Of a stretch of 64,000 nucleotides of DNA, positions 39,547 through 49,910 are shown piece by piece (positions within the stretch are counted from its first letter, which is position 1; every line of letters starts with the position of its first letter). The notes under the pieces are model-generated. The model saw only the letters and a program-made list of their open reading frames with translations. It was not told the DNA's origin and did not search any database. The stretch lies in contig JADIYM010000005.1 in assembly GCA_016705245.1 (NCBI GenBank), positions 62,001 to 126,000 of the forward strand. Reading direction: 5' to 3'. Source of the stretch: Blastocatellia bacterium. GTDB taxonomy: Bacteria; Acidobacteriota; Blastocatellia; UBA7656; JADIYM01. The position numbers and the translations under genes are program-made.

Positions 39547-39899
39547 CGTCGCTCTCGGCCGACTGCATTCGTCGCGACGCCCACGTGGAAGCCCGGCCTA
39601 CCGCAGGGCGAATCGAACGAGATGCTGCCTGTGTTGGTTACGAGATAGCTGCCCGTGAGTCCGCGTTCCAAGGTAACGTCGTGGTCCTATTGATTGAAAC
39701 CTAGTAGCACGGCCCCGCTGATGAAACTATTTCGCTGAATCTCAAGTAACAGACCTGCGGTTCTGTCGACCATCAACGAACTGACGGATGACGGAGGTGC
39801 CGTTCGCGACCTGGAGCTCAACGCGATTGGTCGGGTCCAACGACATCGAGCGGTTGATGCGCTTCGCGACGCACGGACACGCATCCGAGTGAAGATATT
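39547..39899. other. Gap with no supported gene
   Basis: 353 bp between the toxin and the PhoD-like gene. Short open frames exist on both strands (for example minus 39671-39489), but none shows a family pattern, ribosome site or consistent codon use. No repeat or hairpin of note was seen. Confidence 0.4.
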
Positions 39900-41928
39900 A
39901 TGACTATCAGCCGCCGCGAGTTCCTCGAGCTCGCTTCTGCCATTGGTGCGACGCTCGCATGGTCGGGCGCCGCGGGAGCGTCTCGCACGCGCTGGCGCGA
40001 ACGACGCGATCTCTACCCGGAGGGTGTAGCTTGAGCGACCCGGACTCCGGCAGCGTGATTCTGTGGACTCGCAGGCCCTTCGCGAAAGGCGAGCGCCAGA
40101 TACTGACGGTCGAAGTCGCTGAAGACGAGGGGTTCCGCCGGGTCGTGGCGCAGGCGCGCGCTCCGGTTTCGCTAGCGTCTGACTGGACGGCCAGGGTGCT
40201 CGTCGGCGGGCCTGCCGGCGCGGGTCTATTGGTATCGATTCACCGACGCTGACGGCAACGGCAGCCGCATCGGCCGCACCATCACCGCGCCGCTGCCGAA
40301 CGATCCGCGACCGGTGAACTTCACCTTTGTCAGCTGCCAGGACATCAACGAAGGCAAGCTCAACGCCTTTCGCCGCATGATCTTCGAAGATGAACGCGCC
40401 GCCCCGGGCGACCAGCTCGATTTCGTGCTTCACCTCGGCGACTTCATTTACGAGGTGGTTCAATATCCGGAGGAGGGGGCGACGCGGTACGACCGCACGA
40501 TCTACGAGGTCGCGCGCATCCCCGATGGCGGCGCCAACGGCAAACTTCACTACCCGCTGACGGTCGATGGCTACCGTCGGATTTACAAAGGCTATCTCGC
40601 CGACCCCGACCTGCAGGACGCTCGCGCCCGCTGGCCCTTCGTCTGCATCTGGGACAACCATGAGTTTTCCTGGCTCGGCCGGCAGAGCATCTTGTTTCCG
40701 GGCGACGAAGGACGACCCGGGCAGACCGTCAAGGTCGCCGCGAACCAGGCGTGGTTTGAGTACATCCCGGCGCGAGTGAAGCCGCCGAGCGGCTCTCTCG
40801 ACTTCTTCGGTCCGCCTGCGGTCAAGAATGTTGCGATCGACAAGTGGGACGAGAATGGCCTCGGCCTCGAGCCGAACAACCTCATCGCCATCAACAGCCT
40901 CAAGGCGTACCGAACGCTCCACTACGGCAAACACCTGGATCTCTTCATCACCGATCAACGAAGCTTCGCCGGCGAGGACCCCACCGATGCTGGCGATGTC
41001 GGCAAGATCTACGACCCGAAGTTCAACGGGATGTTCTCCGAGGAGGCCATGATCGCCCTCGATGCGGGTCGCGCGTTCGGCGGCGGGAACCCGCCGAACG
41101 AGCTTTCATTTCGCGACGTGCGCATACCGAATCCGCGAAAGGACGCGGCGCCGCGCACCATTCTCGGAGCTGAGCAGAAGACCTGGTTCAAGGACGAGCT
41201 GCGGCGATCGGCCGCGGCCTGGAAGATCTGGGGCAATTCGCTCGGGGCCTTGGACACACGTATCGACCCGCAGAACCTGCCTGCCGAGATGACCGAAAAA
41301 CCGTGGCCATCGGACACCTACGCCCAGATCGGCCAGACCGACTTCGGCTCGGCATACGTCGAGCGGAGCGAGATCTACGATCTGGTACGCGATGCGAAGA
41401 TCACCGGCTTCGCCATCGTCTCGGGGGACCGTCACAGTTTTTGGGCCGGATATGCTGCCGCCTATCTCCCACCGCGGAAATTCGAACCCGTTGGATTGAG
41501 CTTCGTCGGCGCGTCGCTGGTAAGCCCGGGAGCGATGGAATCGTACGAGCACGGCTTACGGAAGAATAACCCGCTACGCGCCTTGACCTCGTGGACCGGC
41601 CGGAAGGCGGGAAGCCAGCCTGGACGTACAACATGCTGCTTCGGCATGGGGTGCGTTCGTGCCTCGAATATGCGAAGAGCTTCGACCTCAAGCGCGCACG
41701 CGCGCTCTCGAACCCGTGGGCGGCCACGGCTACGCGAAGGTGCGCCTCACCGGCGACGAGATGCGAACCGAGTTCGTGTGCATCCCGCGGCCGGTCACCC
41801 GCAGCGCGAGCCCGGATGGCGGGCCGTTGCGCTACCGCGTCGTGCATTCCGCCAAGCTGTGGGGACCGGGCGAGCGGCCGCGCCTCGAGCAACAGGTTCT
41901 GGAAGGCGACGTCGGACTGTCGATCTGA
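39900..41928 (+). pseudogene. PhoD-like alkaline phosphatase/phosphodiesterase, frame-shifted
   Basis: Exported metallophosphoesterase of the PhoD family. ATG 39900 starts a Tat signal (SRREFLELASAIGATLAW). The N-terminal strand domain (SGSVILWTRRPF, WYRFTDADGNGSRIGRT) is followed by the catalytic domain, intact from about 40,212 to 41,580: FVSCQDINEG, HLGDFIYEV, WDNHEFSW, ITDQRSF, ILGAEQKTWF and the C-terminal SGDRHSFWAGY. Frame changes occur near 40,025, 40,212, 41,582 and 41,720. The readable end is EGDVGLSI at 41928. It would release phosphate from phosphoesters outside the cytoplasm. Confidence 0.82.
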
Positions 41929-42110
41929 CCGTGCCCCTGCGGCGACGTGGCGCAAATCTGGTTCCGGGTGAGCGGTTGATTGCCTCCCGTTGGGAAATCG
42001 ACGTCCACGCGGAATTCTCCCGCCGGAGCAACGCCGGATTTCGCCGCTTCAGCCGCAGCACCCCGGGAGAGCGGATGCGCTCGAATCGCCCCCGGTATCG
42101 GCGAGCTTCC

Positions 42111-43051
42111 TCACGCCACGTACTTCTGATCGTTGTGCCAGCGAAGGAGTTCGGCGTCGGGAGCGTCCTGCTGCGAAACCGGCTGTCGGAGCAGTTGGCC
42201 GTCGAGCGGATAGTAGGCGCGGCCGTTGTCGAACTCGGACTTCAGGCGCGGACTGACGCGCAGGCGAAAGTCGGGCGTCACAGTCACGTACCCGGCATCG
42301 AAGAGCCGGTGCAGGTCCGCGCGCAGCAGCAGTCCATTACGAACGTCGTGCGGTCCGTCGTCGGCGTACGGCCTGATATGCGCGGCGTCGAGCGCAGGGA
42401 GGGAATGCTCGCCTGTGACCGAACAGGCACGGCCGTAGCGTCGGTGACCGCGATGCGAAAGACGCCCTGGCCGATCCGTGGCCGAACGAGATACGGGGTT
42501 CCGAATCGCGGACCGTCGGACTCGCCGCTCTCCACGGCGGCCAGTCCAAGATGGACATCGACGATCGGGGCGCGTTCGGCGCATTCGGCCCAGACGCGGG
42601 CTCCTTCGCCGGCCGCCAGGTCGTATCCCTTGCTCGTGACGATATTGGGTTTCCAGTCAGAAGGCTGGCGAATCCACGCATCGCGAGGAAAGAACACCGG
42701 ATGGATGAGGAGGACACATCCGATCTCGTCCCGGCCGGGCTCGGGAATGATGTGATTCCGTTTGCGGATCTCGTCGATCCGGGCCCTCATCTCGCCGAGA
42801 GTCTCGCAACCGTTGGCGACGCCGAAGGTGTCCCACGCGAGCCAGACGGGCAGGCGCGACCATCGGGCGAAGAAGGCAAACCCGCAGATGGCGTTGTGTG
42901 GTGCCTTAAGTTTGAAGAGAAACGGGGAGAGATCCGGCATCCGGACCGATTCACGCGGCGACGGCTTCCAGAAGTTGATCTCGTGAAGGTCCGGCCGGCC
43001 GGAAAGCCGTCGATACCAGTCGTAGTCTGTGACGGCGATGGTTCCGTGCAT
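42111..43051 (-). pseudogene. HNH endonuclease, one frame break
   Basis: Start ATG 43051. The first 190 residues or so form an N-terminal domain (HGTIAVTDYDWYRRLSGRPD, AICGFAFFARWSRLPVWLAW) seen in restriction-type HNH proteins. Near 42,440 the frame shifts into the HNH domain: ACSVTGEHSLPALDAAHIRP, NGLLLRADLHRLFDAGYVTV, with a C-terminal LLRWHNDQKYV. It lies next to the McrBC-like genes, which suggests a small defence cluster. About 310 residues when repaired. Confidence 0.75.
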
Positions 43052-43219
43052 GGTTTCATTGTCCGCACCCGGGCGTAGAGCGAGCGACCGGACAGCGCGA
43101 GACGTCAGGAATCGATCGTAGCTATGCCAGTGACTCGAGTCGAGAGTGACCCTGGCGAGGCTAAGACCAGAGTCCGCGCTGTCGGGCCGTTTTCGCGAGC
43201 GATAGACACGGTCAATTAC

Positions 43220-44541
43220 TCACAGGTCGGCAAGTTGTCTGGTCTTCCGAAGGGAAGTCCCAGTAGCTCGAGGCGTAAGCTGCGCCCTCCAGTCGACAGT
43301 TCTGCAACCGAACTCACGTCTCCGTTCTCGTTCATCCGCTTCCAAGTCGCAATAGCGAAGTGGGTAGACAAGGGTTGCAGTGATCTCATCGGCGTCGTAG
43401 AGAGCCGCGTAGGCGAGAACCTGGTGCAGGTCCGCCCGATGCCGTTCCTTCAATTCGTCCGCGAAGCGACGCCAGCTGGACTCGTCAAGTTCGGCGAGAT
43501 GAGCCTTGTACTTGGCGTCGACGACTCGTACGCGTCTGCCTCGACGCACAACAATGTCAGGTGCGAGGTGGCCGAGTGTGCGATGAAGCGCGTTGGTCCA
43601 ATTCAGCGGAAAAGTTGTTTGACCGAGCCGCGCAACGCGAACATCGGCCCCTGTGAGCGCTGGCTCACGGCGCATCACGCTCTCAACGTAAGCCTCCCAG
43701 AGCCGGTCTAGCGGGAGCTGCCACGCGAGCCCATCGAGTTCCCGGCCTCCTCCGAGCCCGCGTTCGTCGACGACCCAGCCGAGTGCCTCAATGCCTCGCC
43801 GAGCAGCTTCCTCGATAAAGCGGCTCCCGCCTCCAAAGGCCAGAAGTTCCTCTCGGCGTGGAGCGGCTGGACTCACATCGCGCAACTGTTCGATGAGTGC
43901 GACAGCGGTTCGAGCAAGGTCGCGCGCGATGGCGTCCTCCGGGGCAACCGCGACGAGGTCAGCGTGAATTCTCGCAACTGCCCACTTCACGATTCGCCGA
44001 ATACGCGGATCAGATTCGAGGTCTGGAAATCGACAGGGGAGTCTGTCCCACCGACCTCGAGCGAGCGACTCGCTTGCATATCGGCGCCAGAGTATACGGC
44101 CACGAGGGGACTGCCTGACCTCTTCGAGTTCTCGAAATCCCGCTCGAAGCGACCGGAGCAGTTCAGCTAGCCGAGAAAGGACAGGACCCGCGAGAACCCA
44201 CGGCGGGATCTCCCGACCGCTGCCCGGAACAAGCGGCAGGTCGAGAAACTCCGGGCTGGCGGCCCAGCCGGTCTGCCGAGAACGCACCTACCCCGGGCCA
44301 CCGGAACCGAGGTTCCACGACAAGCCCACCGCGAACGTGCTCGGTCTGTGGGTCCCGAAGTGGGACAGCACCTGCTCGCCCTCCGGGCCGCAGCCGAACC
44401 CGCAACCCTGACTGAGTCGCGTCGATTTCTGCGGAGACCTCGATCTCGGCAAGTGCACTTCGGTTTGCCCGGACAAAGGCTTCGGCATAATTGCCCCATC
44501 CGTCACGGTTCGTCGGAGCAAAGAGCTTGGGGTTCACCACT
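43220..44541 (-). pseudogene. McrC-like restriction subunit, one frame break
   Basis: C-terminal nuclease partner of a McrBC-type modification-dependent restriction system. N-terminal strand-rich part (SGLRVRLRPGGRAGAVPLRD, VRGGLVVEPRFRWPGVG) is followed, after a frame change near 44,290, by LDLPLVPGSGREIPPWVLAG and a PD-(D/E)XK core (DIVVRRGRRVRVVDAKYKA) near the C-terminus. The start is uncertain: GTG 44541 or 44538 are used provisionally, because the frame runs on into the upstream McrB-like sequence. It probably cuts DNA when driven by the McrB-type NTPase. Confidence 0.7.
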
Positions 44542-45831
44542 ACCGGATCCCCGTGGTCAGTGGCCCGAAGCAGCGGCGTTTGGTACGAAACGCGAGACTC
44601 ATGTTCACGCCAGACGGAACGGCCGTGACGACCAACTACCCGTCCACTCCTATTAGTTTGCAGGCTCATGGGAAAGCCTGTCCTCAATCTCGTCCCGTTC
44701 GCCGTGTTCATCGTCGCGAGCACGTAGAGATTCTGCGGAAGGCTGAAGTCTTGAGAACCTTGTGTCGCTGCGTCTATCGCGTAGGGGAGCCGCACGCTTC
44801 GTGGCCGTTCCCCTCCTATTTCGTCGGCCTCAAAGAGGAATATCGCTTAGCCAAGTACTTTTCCGAGATCGGCTCGGTTGATCTCATCCACTACAAGAAG
44901 ACACGGAGCGTTTTTGGAACACTCTGCGGCTTGCAGCAGCCAACCCTTTCGGACTGCGAACTTCAGGGATCCCTCTCGTGGTTCCGGTGCCAACCCAACA
45001 ATGAAATCCTCATAAGCGACGGCAGGGTGGAACTGCACAGTCATCCCATTGCTATCGAAGAAGTTCTTGCGAACCACCTCCGCTAGTCTGGTCTTTCCTG
45101 TACCAGGGGGGCCTTGCAGAATGACGAAGCGTCGACGACGCAGCAGAGCGTTGACAGACTCCGGGCTGACTGTTGGGAAAACGTCTTCCATAAGGCGGCC
45201 GTGGAGATCTTTGAACTCTTCCTCCCACCCTTTGAGGGCTTGCCATCCTCGCTCAAACGCATAGACGTCGAGGAATGCGCGTACGACTTCGTAGGCTAGA
45301 TTGCGGTCCTTCGGCACTTTTGCGATGCAGTACATCTCGAGCCGTAACGATTGAATGCCTGATCAAAGCCTGGAAACCTGGCGCGGATCGACTGGGGTAT
45401 CTGCACGCCCAGTGACGATGGATCTGGTTTCGTCCACGTGATGACCCCGCTACGAGAGAGCATTCGGCGTAATGCCGCGATTCTTCGCCGGTGGCCGGGA
45501 CGGGTGAGAATACCCTCGTCGGGAGAGAGACCGGTCGTACCCACAACAAACGTGATCAGAGACCCATGTTCCTCGGTCGGAAACCACGCGAGGCTTGCTC
45601 CACCGTAGGCTCCTTGAGACGTAGTTTCGAAGTTCGTGAGACCCGCGTATGGCACTCCGCCTTCGGCACCAGCTGCCTGGCGATACGCATTCCGGATCCC
45701 AGTCTTCTTGACGGTTGGCTTCCGTAGCGTTCCGCGACGACGTCAACGAGCGCTACTCGGGCGTCGAAGTCATTCGCCTGGAGGCCCTGACAGATTGCCT
45801 CTACAAGCACGGAGAGATGAGAGTCAGACAT
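44542..45831 (-). pseudogene. McrB-like AAA+ GTPase/ATPase, frame-shifted and truncated
   Basis: Start MSDSHLSVLVEAICQGLQAN at 45831. An N-terminal domain continues in another frame (GGASLAWFPTEEHGSLITFV). The AAA+ module is intact in 45335-44847: Walker A ILQGPPGTGKTRLAEVV, Walker B CLLVVDEINRADLGKV. Another frame gives sensor I (LPQNLYVLATMNTAN), the McrB signature. After MNTAN the usual arginine-finger part is missing and the frame runs into the McrC-like gene. Motor subunit of a modification-dependent restriction system, disrupted here. Confidence 0.7.
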
Positions 45832-45972
45832 AGTTTGCGATTTTCACGTCAGTTGTCTGTCGTAGCAAGGCGTTCCGCTTAACCACGAACCGATCACGCT
45901 CAAAGTAACCGAAATGTCGCCGTGATTTGGTCTTTCTTGGGCCAACGAATTTCGTCCTTCGAGAGGATTCAG

Positions 45973-46018
45973 TATTGTTGATCCGTGTTAATCCTAAATG
46001 TAGGTGTCATCCGTGTCC
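45973..46018 (+). repeat. Half of family D element
   Basis: attgttgatccgtgttaatc ... gtgtcatccgtgtcccttc matches the right arm of the element at 30913-31006. The left arm is missing. It lies upstream of the TetR promoter in the 227-bp gap 45832-46058. Confidence 0.6.
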
Positions 46019-46022
46019 CTTC

Positions 46023-46069
46023 TTGACATCTGCGGGCCGAAACGTCTAGTTTTGACCGGTGAGTCAAAA
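46023..46069 (+). promoter_or_regulatory. Promoter and overlapping palindromic operator for tetR
   Basis: TTGACA (46023-46028), 18 bp, then TAGTTT (46047-46052) form a good sigma-70 promoter. The palindrome ttttgac-cggtga-gtcaaaa (46050-46069) overlaps the -10 region and the GTG start of the TetR gene; a further tttgac follows. This is the expected place for autoregulation by the encoded TetR protein. Confidence 0.65.
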
Positions 46070-46722
46070 TTTGACTGTGAGTTCGAATGGGACTGAGGTT
46101 GAGCCCTCCCGTCGGGAGCGCAAGGCCGTTGAGCGGAGGCTCGCGATTCTGCGGGCGGCGGCGGGGGTGTTTCGGGATCGGGGCTATGGGTCGGCGTCGA
46201 TGGACGAGATCGCCGAGCGCCTCGACATGGCGAAGGGCAACCTCTACTACTACTTCTCGAACAAACACGAGCTGCTCTTCTTCTGCCAGGACTACTCGCT
46301 CGACACCCTGATTGCCACGTCGATGCGATTGCGGCCTCGATCTCGACGTCGTGGAACGGGTGCGGCGGGCGATCGTCTCGCACGTCGTCTGCGTGCTCGA
46401 CGAGCTCGATGGCGCTTCGGCCCACACCGAAGTCCACGCGCTGCCCGATGAGCTTCGCGGACGTGTGATTGCCAAGCGCGATCTTTACGAAGCGAGGTTT
46501 CGAGCACTTATTGAGCAGGGAATTTCCGCCGGCGCCTTCGCGTCCGTCGACGCCAAGCTCGCGGCGCTCGCCATCCTCGGCGCGCTCAACGCATCCACCC
46601 GCTGGTACAAGCCCGGCGGCGAACGATCACCCCAGGCGATCGGCGAGCACTTCGCCGCGCTGTTTCTCGACGGTCTCCGATTGCCGGAGCCCGCCACGTC
46701 CAACCTCCGGAGGATTCGATGA
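46059..46722 (+). pseudogene. TetR-family regulator, one frame break
   Basis: N-terminal helix-turn-helix: RLAILRAAAGVFRDRGYGSA, SMDEIAERLDMAKGNLYYYF, SNKHELLFFCQ. Near 46,330 the frame shifts to the ligand-binding half (DLDVVERVRRAIVSHVVCVL, AALAILGALNASTRWYKPGG). About 220 residues when joined. Its stop overlaps the start of the 2Fe-2S subunit gene by 4 bp (ATGA), so it is the first gene of the molybdenum-enzyme operon and probably controls it, possibly in response to an aromatic acyl-CoA. The start GTG 46059 lies within its own putative operator. Confidence 0.78.
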
Positions 46723-47276
46723 GCGCTCCCGTGCAGATCACGCGCGCCCGCAACGGCCGTCCAGCCAAACGGCGCGCCCAGTTCACCCTCAACGGCGAGC
46801 CCGTCGACGTGCTCTTTGCACCGCACAAGTCGCTGCTGGAAGTCCTGCGCGAGGATCTGTGTCTCACGGGCACGAAGCACGGCTGCGAGCTCGGGGAGTG
46901 CGGGGCATGCGCGGTCCTCATCGATGGCGAGCCGGTTCTCGCGTGCCTCGTGCTCGGGCTCGAGGCCGAGGGCCACGACGTCACGACGGTCGAGGGCATG
47001 GCGGATGGACCGACGCTCCATCCCATCCAGGAAGCGTTTGCCGTCTACGGCGCCGCGCAGTGCGGGTACTGCACACCGAGCTTCATGCTCACCGCGCAGG
47101 TGCTGCTCGAGAAGAACCCGAGCCCGACGCGGGACGAAATTCGTGAGGCTCTGTCGTCGTCGATCTGCAGGTGCACCGGGTACGTGAAGATCTACGAGGC
47201 GGTCGAGTTGGCGGCGGCGCGGATGCGGGGCGAGGAAGCCGACATCCTCGAGGAGGCGATCTATGGGCGGCCCTAA
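46719..47276 (+). CDS. 2Fe-2S subunit of a xanthine dehydrogenase-family (4-HBA-CoA reductase-like) enzyme
   Basis: Electron-transfer subunit of 185 residues with two [2Fe-2S] domains. The plant-type ferredoxin part has GTKHGCELGECGACAVLIDG and a further Cys in VLACLV. The helical domain has CGYCTPSFM and SSICRCTGYVKI. It is the only uninterrupted gene of the cluster. Order in the cluster: TetR, this subunit, Mo subunit, FAD/4Fe-4S subunit, XdhC, XdhC-like. The 4-hydroxybenzoyl-CoA reductase assignment comes from the FAD subunit (49911-50892); other aromatic or purine substrates remain possible. Confidence 0.92.
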   Translation: MSAPVQITRARNGRPAKRRAQFTLNGEPVDVLFAPHKSLLEVLREDLCLTGTKHGCELGECGACAVLIDGEPVLACLVLGLEAEGHDVTTVEGMADGPTLHPIQEAFAVYGAAQCGYCTPSFMLTAQVLLEKNPSPTRDEIREALSSSICRCTGYVKIYEAVELAAARMRGEEADILEEAIYGRP

Positions 47277-49770
47277 CGACGAGACATCCCGCGCAAAGGC
47301 GCAAAGGCGCAAAGGCGCAAACGGCTCGAATGGGCACGGAGAAACGGGCGAGCCCGTCGGAGTCCACCCGAAGGGCGGTGGCGAACGATCCGACGGCGCC
47401 GTCATCGGCAAGCCGTTCGTGAAGGTCGACTCGCGCTCGAAGGTCCTCGGCACGATGAAGTTCGCCGACGACCTCGTCCTGCCGCGGATGCTCCACGCGA
47501 AGCTACTGCGCTCGACCGAAGCCCACGCGCGCATCGTTTCGATCGACACCTCGAAGGCCGAGGCCCTCGACGGCGTCTTCGCCGTGCTGACCGGCGCGTC
47601 GATGCCGATCACCTACGGCATCCTCCCCGTCAGCCAGGACGAACACGCCCTCTGCCTCGAGCGAGTCCGCTACATCGGCGACCCCGTCGCCGCCGTCGCC
47701 GCTTGCGACGAAGAAACCGCCGGACCGCGTGCGCCTCATCGACGTCGTCTACGAGAAACTCGCGACGATCGACTCAGGCTAGTCCGCCCTCAAGACGCCC
47801 GAGCCGCGCATCCACGACTACGGCGAAGAGGGCAACATCCACAAACGCGTGAACCTCGAGTTCGGCAACGTCGACGAAGCCCTCGCCGGCGCGCACTGCC
47901 GAATGGCATCCCGACGGCAAGGTCACGCTCTGGAGCTCGACCCAGACGCCGCACTACGTCCACCGTGCGCTCGCCAAGGTGCTCGAGCTGCCGCCGTCGC
48001 CTGCGCGTGGTCGCCATCCCGAACGGGCGGCTTCGGCGGCAAGTCCGACATCTTCAACCACGAGATCGTCGTCGCGAAACTCGCGATGATCACCGGCCGT
48101 CCGGTGAAGATCTGCCTCACCCGAGAGGAAGTTTTCTACTGCCACCGCGGCCGCCATCCGGTGCTCATGCGCTTCAAGACCGGCGTCGACGCGAACGGCC
48201 GCATCCTCGGCATGCACTCGCAGACCTACATCGACGGCGGCGCGTACGGCAGCTACGGCGTCGCGTCGACGTTCTACACCGGCGCGCTGCAGACGGTCAC
48301 CTACCACGTCGACCGCTACAAGTTCGACTCGGTCCGCTGCTTCACGAACAAGCCGCCGTGCGGACCGAAACGCGGCCACGGCACGCCACAGCCGCGGTTC
48401 GGCGTCGAGATCCAGCTCGACAAGATCGCCGAAGACCTCGGCCTCGACCCGGTCGAGATCCGGAAGCAGAACCTCGTGCCGCCGCACTCGATGACGGCGA
48501 ACTGGCTGCGGGTCGGATCGATGGGCCTCGGTCCGCATCGACAAGGTCGTCGCAGAGGTCGGACTGGTACAACAAGTTCAGGAAGCTGCCGTACGGCAAG
48601 GGCGTCGGCATCGCGTGCGGGTCGTACCTGTCGGGCGCCGGCCTGCCGATCTACTGGAACGACATGCCGCACTCGGGGGTGCAGATCAAGCTCGACCGCT
48701 CAGGCGGCGTCGCGGTTTTCTGCGGCGCGACCGACATCGGGCAGGGATCGGACTCGGTGCTCGCGTTCATCGTCGCGGACGTGCTCGGCATCGATCCGGT
48801 CGACATCCGCGTCGTGTGCGGCGACACGGACCTGACGCCGGTGGACCTCGGCAGCTACTCGAGCCGCGTGACGCTCATGATGGGCAACGCCGCGATAGAG
48901 GCGGCCGAACGCGCGCGCGCGCCGCTCGCCGAAGCCGTCTCGAAGAAGCTTTCCATTCCGCGGTCTCGGCTCGTCTTCGGCGGCAGCCGCGTGTTCGACG
49001 CCGAGAACCCCGAGACCGGCGTGACGTTCGCCGAAGCCGTCCAGTTTGCGGAAACGGCGATTGGAACGATCGGTTCGACCGGCTCCTACAAGCCGCCCCG
49101 ATCGCCGGGCCGGTACAAGGGTGCGGGCGTGGGCCCGTCGCCGGCGTACAGCTACTCGGCGGCCATCGCGGAGGTCGACGTCGATCCCGAAACGGGCCTT
49201 GTCGCCGTCAGCGGATCTACATCGCCCACGACATCGGACGGTCGATCAACCGACGCTCGTGATGGGCCAGGTCGAGCTAGGTCTACGGGCCTCGGCGAGG
49301 CGCCTGGCGAGCGATGGAGTACCGCGGCAACCGCGCGGCGTCGTGCACAAGTTCCCGTCGATGCTCGAATACAAGAGTCCGACGACGATGGAGATGTGCG
49401 ACGTCGTCACCGCCTCATCGAAGATCCGGATCCGAACGGGCCCGGTGCAGGTGCGAAGAGGTTTCCGGGGACCACTGCTGCCGATCATGCCCTGCCGTCG
49501 CGAACGCGGTGTTCGATGCAGTCGGTGGCGCGGGTCGACGCGGTGCCGATCTCGGCGGAGAAGGTGCTCAAGGCATCCGAACGAAGGCGGACGGGAAGGA
49601 AGGCCGCTTCGGACCGATGGACGCCACCGGTCGAGTGGCACGCGCCGCACTGCGTTCCGCCGCCCTGGGAGGGTGGAGACGGTCGCGCGACCGACGATCC
49701 GAAGCACATGCCGGTGCCGAGTGCGGACCCGAGCGGGCATCGGTACAAACACGACATGGATGGAGCGTAG
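47263..49770 (+). pseudogene. Molybdopterin subunit, 4-hydroxybenzoyl-CoA reductase-like, frame-shifted
   Basis: Catalytic Mo-cofactor subunit. ATG 47263 overlaps the previous gene by 14 bp. Residues 9-22 or so (SRAKAQRRKGANG) are the translation of a family A repeat arm. The normal protein begins at about residue 48 (IGKPFVKVDSRSKVLGTMKF). Later pieces in other frames give IPNGGFGGKSDIFNHEIVVA, PPCGPKRGHGTPQPRFGVEI, FCGATDIGQGSDSVLAFIVA, YSSRVTLMMGNAA and GPLLPIMPAVANAVFDAVG. Frame changes occur near 47,720, 47,900, 47,985, 48,530, 49,220 and 49,300-49,490. The end VPPPWEGGDGRATDDP fits the family. Frames that must be joined total about 800 residues. Confidence 0.82.
47291..47322 (+). repeat. 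Half family A repeat inside a coding region
   Basis: Four 8-bp units of ggcgcaaa type (gcgcaaaggcgcaaaggcgc...) in the first 60 bp of the Mo-subunit gene. The left arm is absent. The array is read in frame with no stop. Confidence 0.88.
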
Positions 49771-49796
49771 TGCCTTTGAATTTGAATTGAGGATTT

Positions 49797-49896
49797 TCTC
49801 TGTGGCTCTGTCCGTTGTTGCGTAGCTGTGCGTAGCGTCTTCAAGTCCTCGAAGACGCTTCGCACACAGAGGCACAGAGACGCAGAGTCACAGAGA
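49797..49896. repeat. Family B inverted-repeat element, copy 1
   Basis: Left array tctctgtggctctg... then gtgcgtagcgtcttcaag, spacer, cgaagacgcttcgcac, then right array acagaggcacagagacgcag (units of 8 bp). It fills the gap between the Mo-subunit stop (49770) and the FAD-subunit start (49911) and ends 15 bp before that start. Confidence 0.88.
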
Positions 49897-49910
49897 CTCT
49901 AGAAACGAAT

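Noticed and set aside
39489..39671. 60-aa minus-strand frame downstream of ParE
   Set aside because: Overlaps the ParE end and lacks any start context or similarity.
43124..43711. 195-aa plus-strand open frame
   Set aside because: Antisense to the McrC-like nuclease domain, which has clear motifs on the minus strand.
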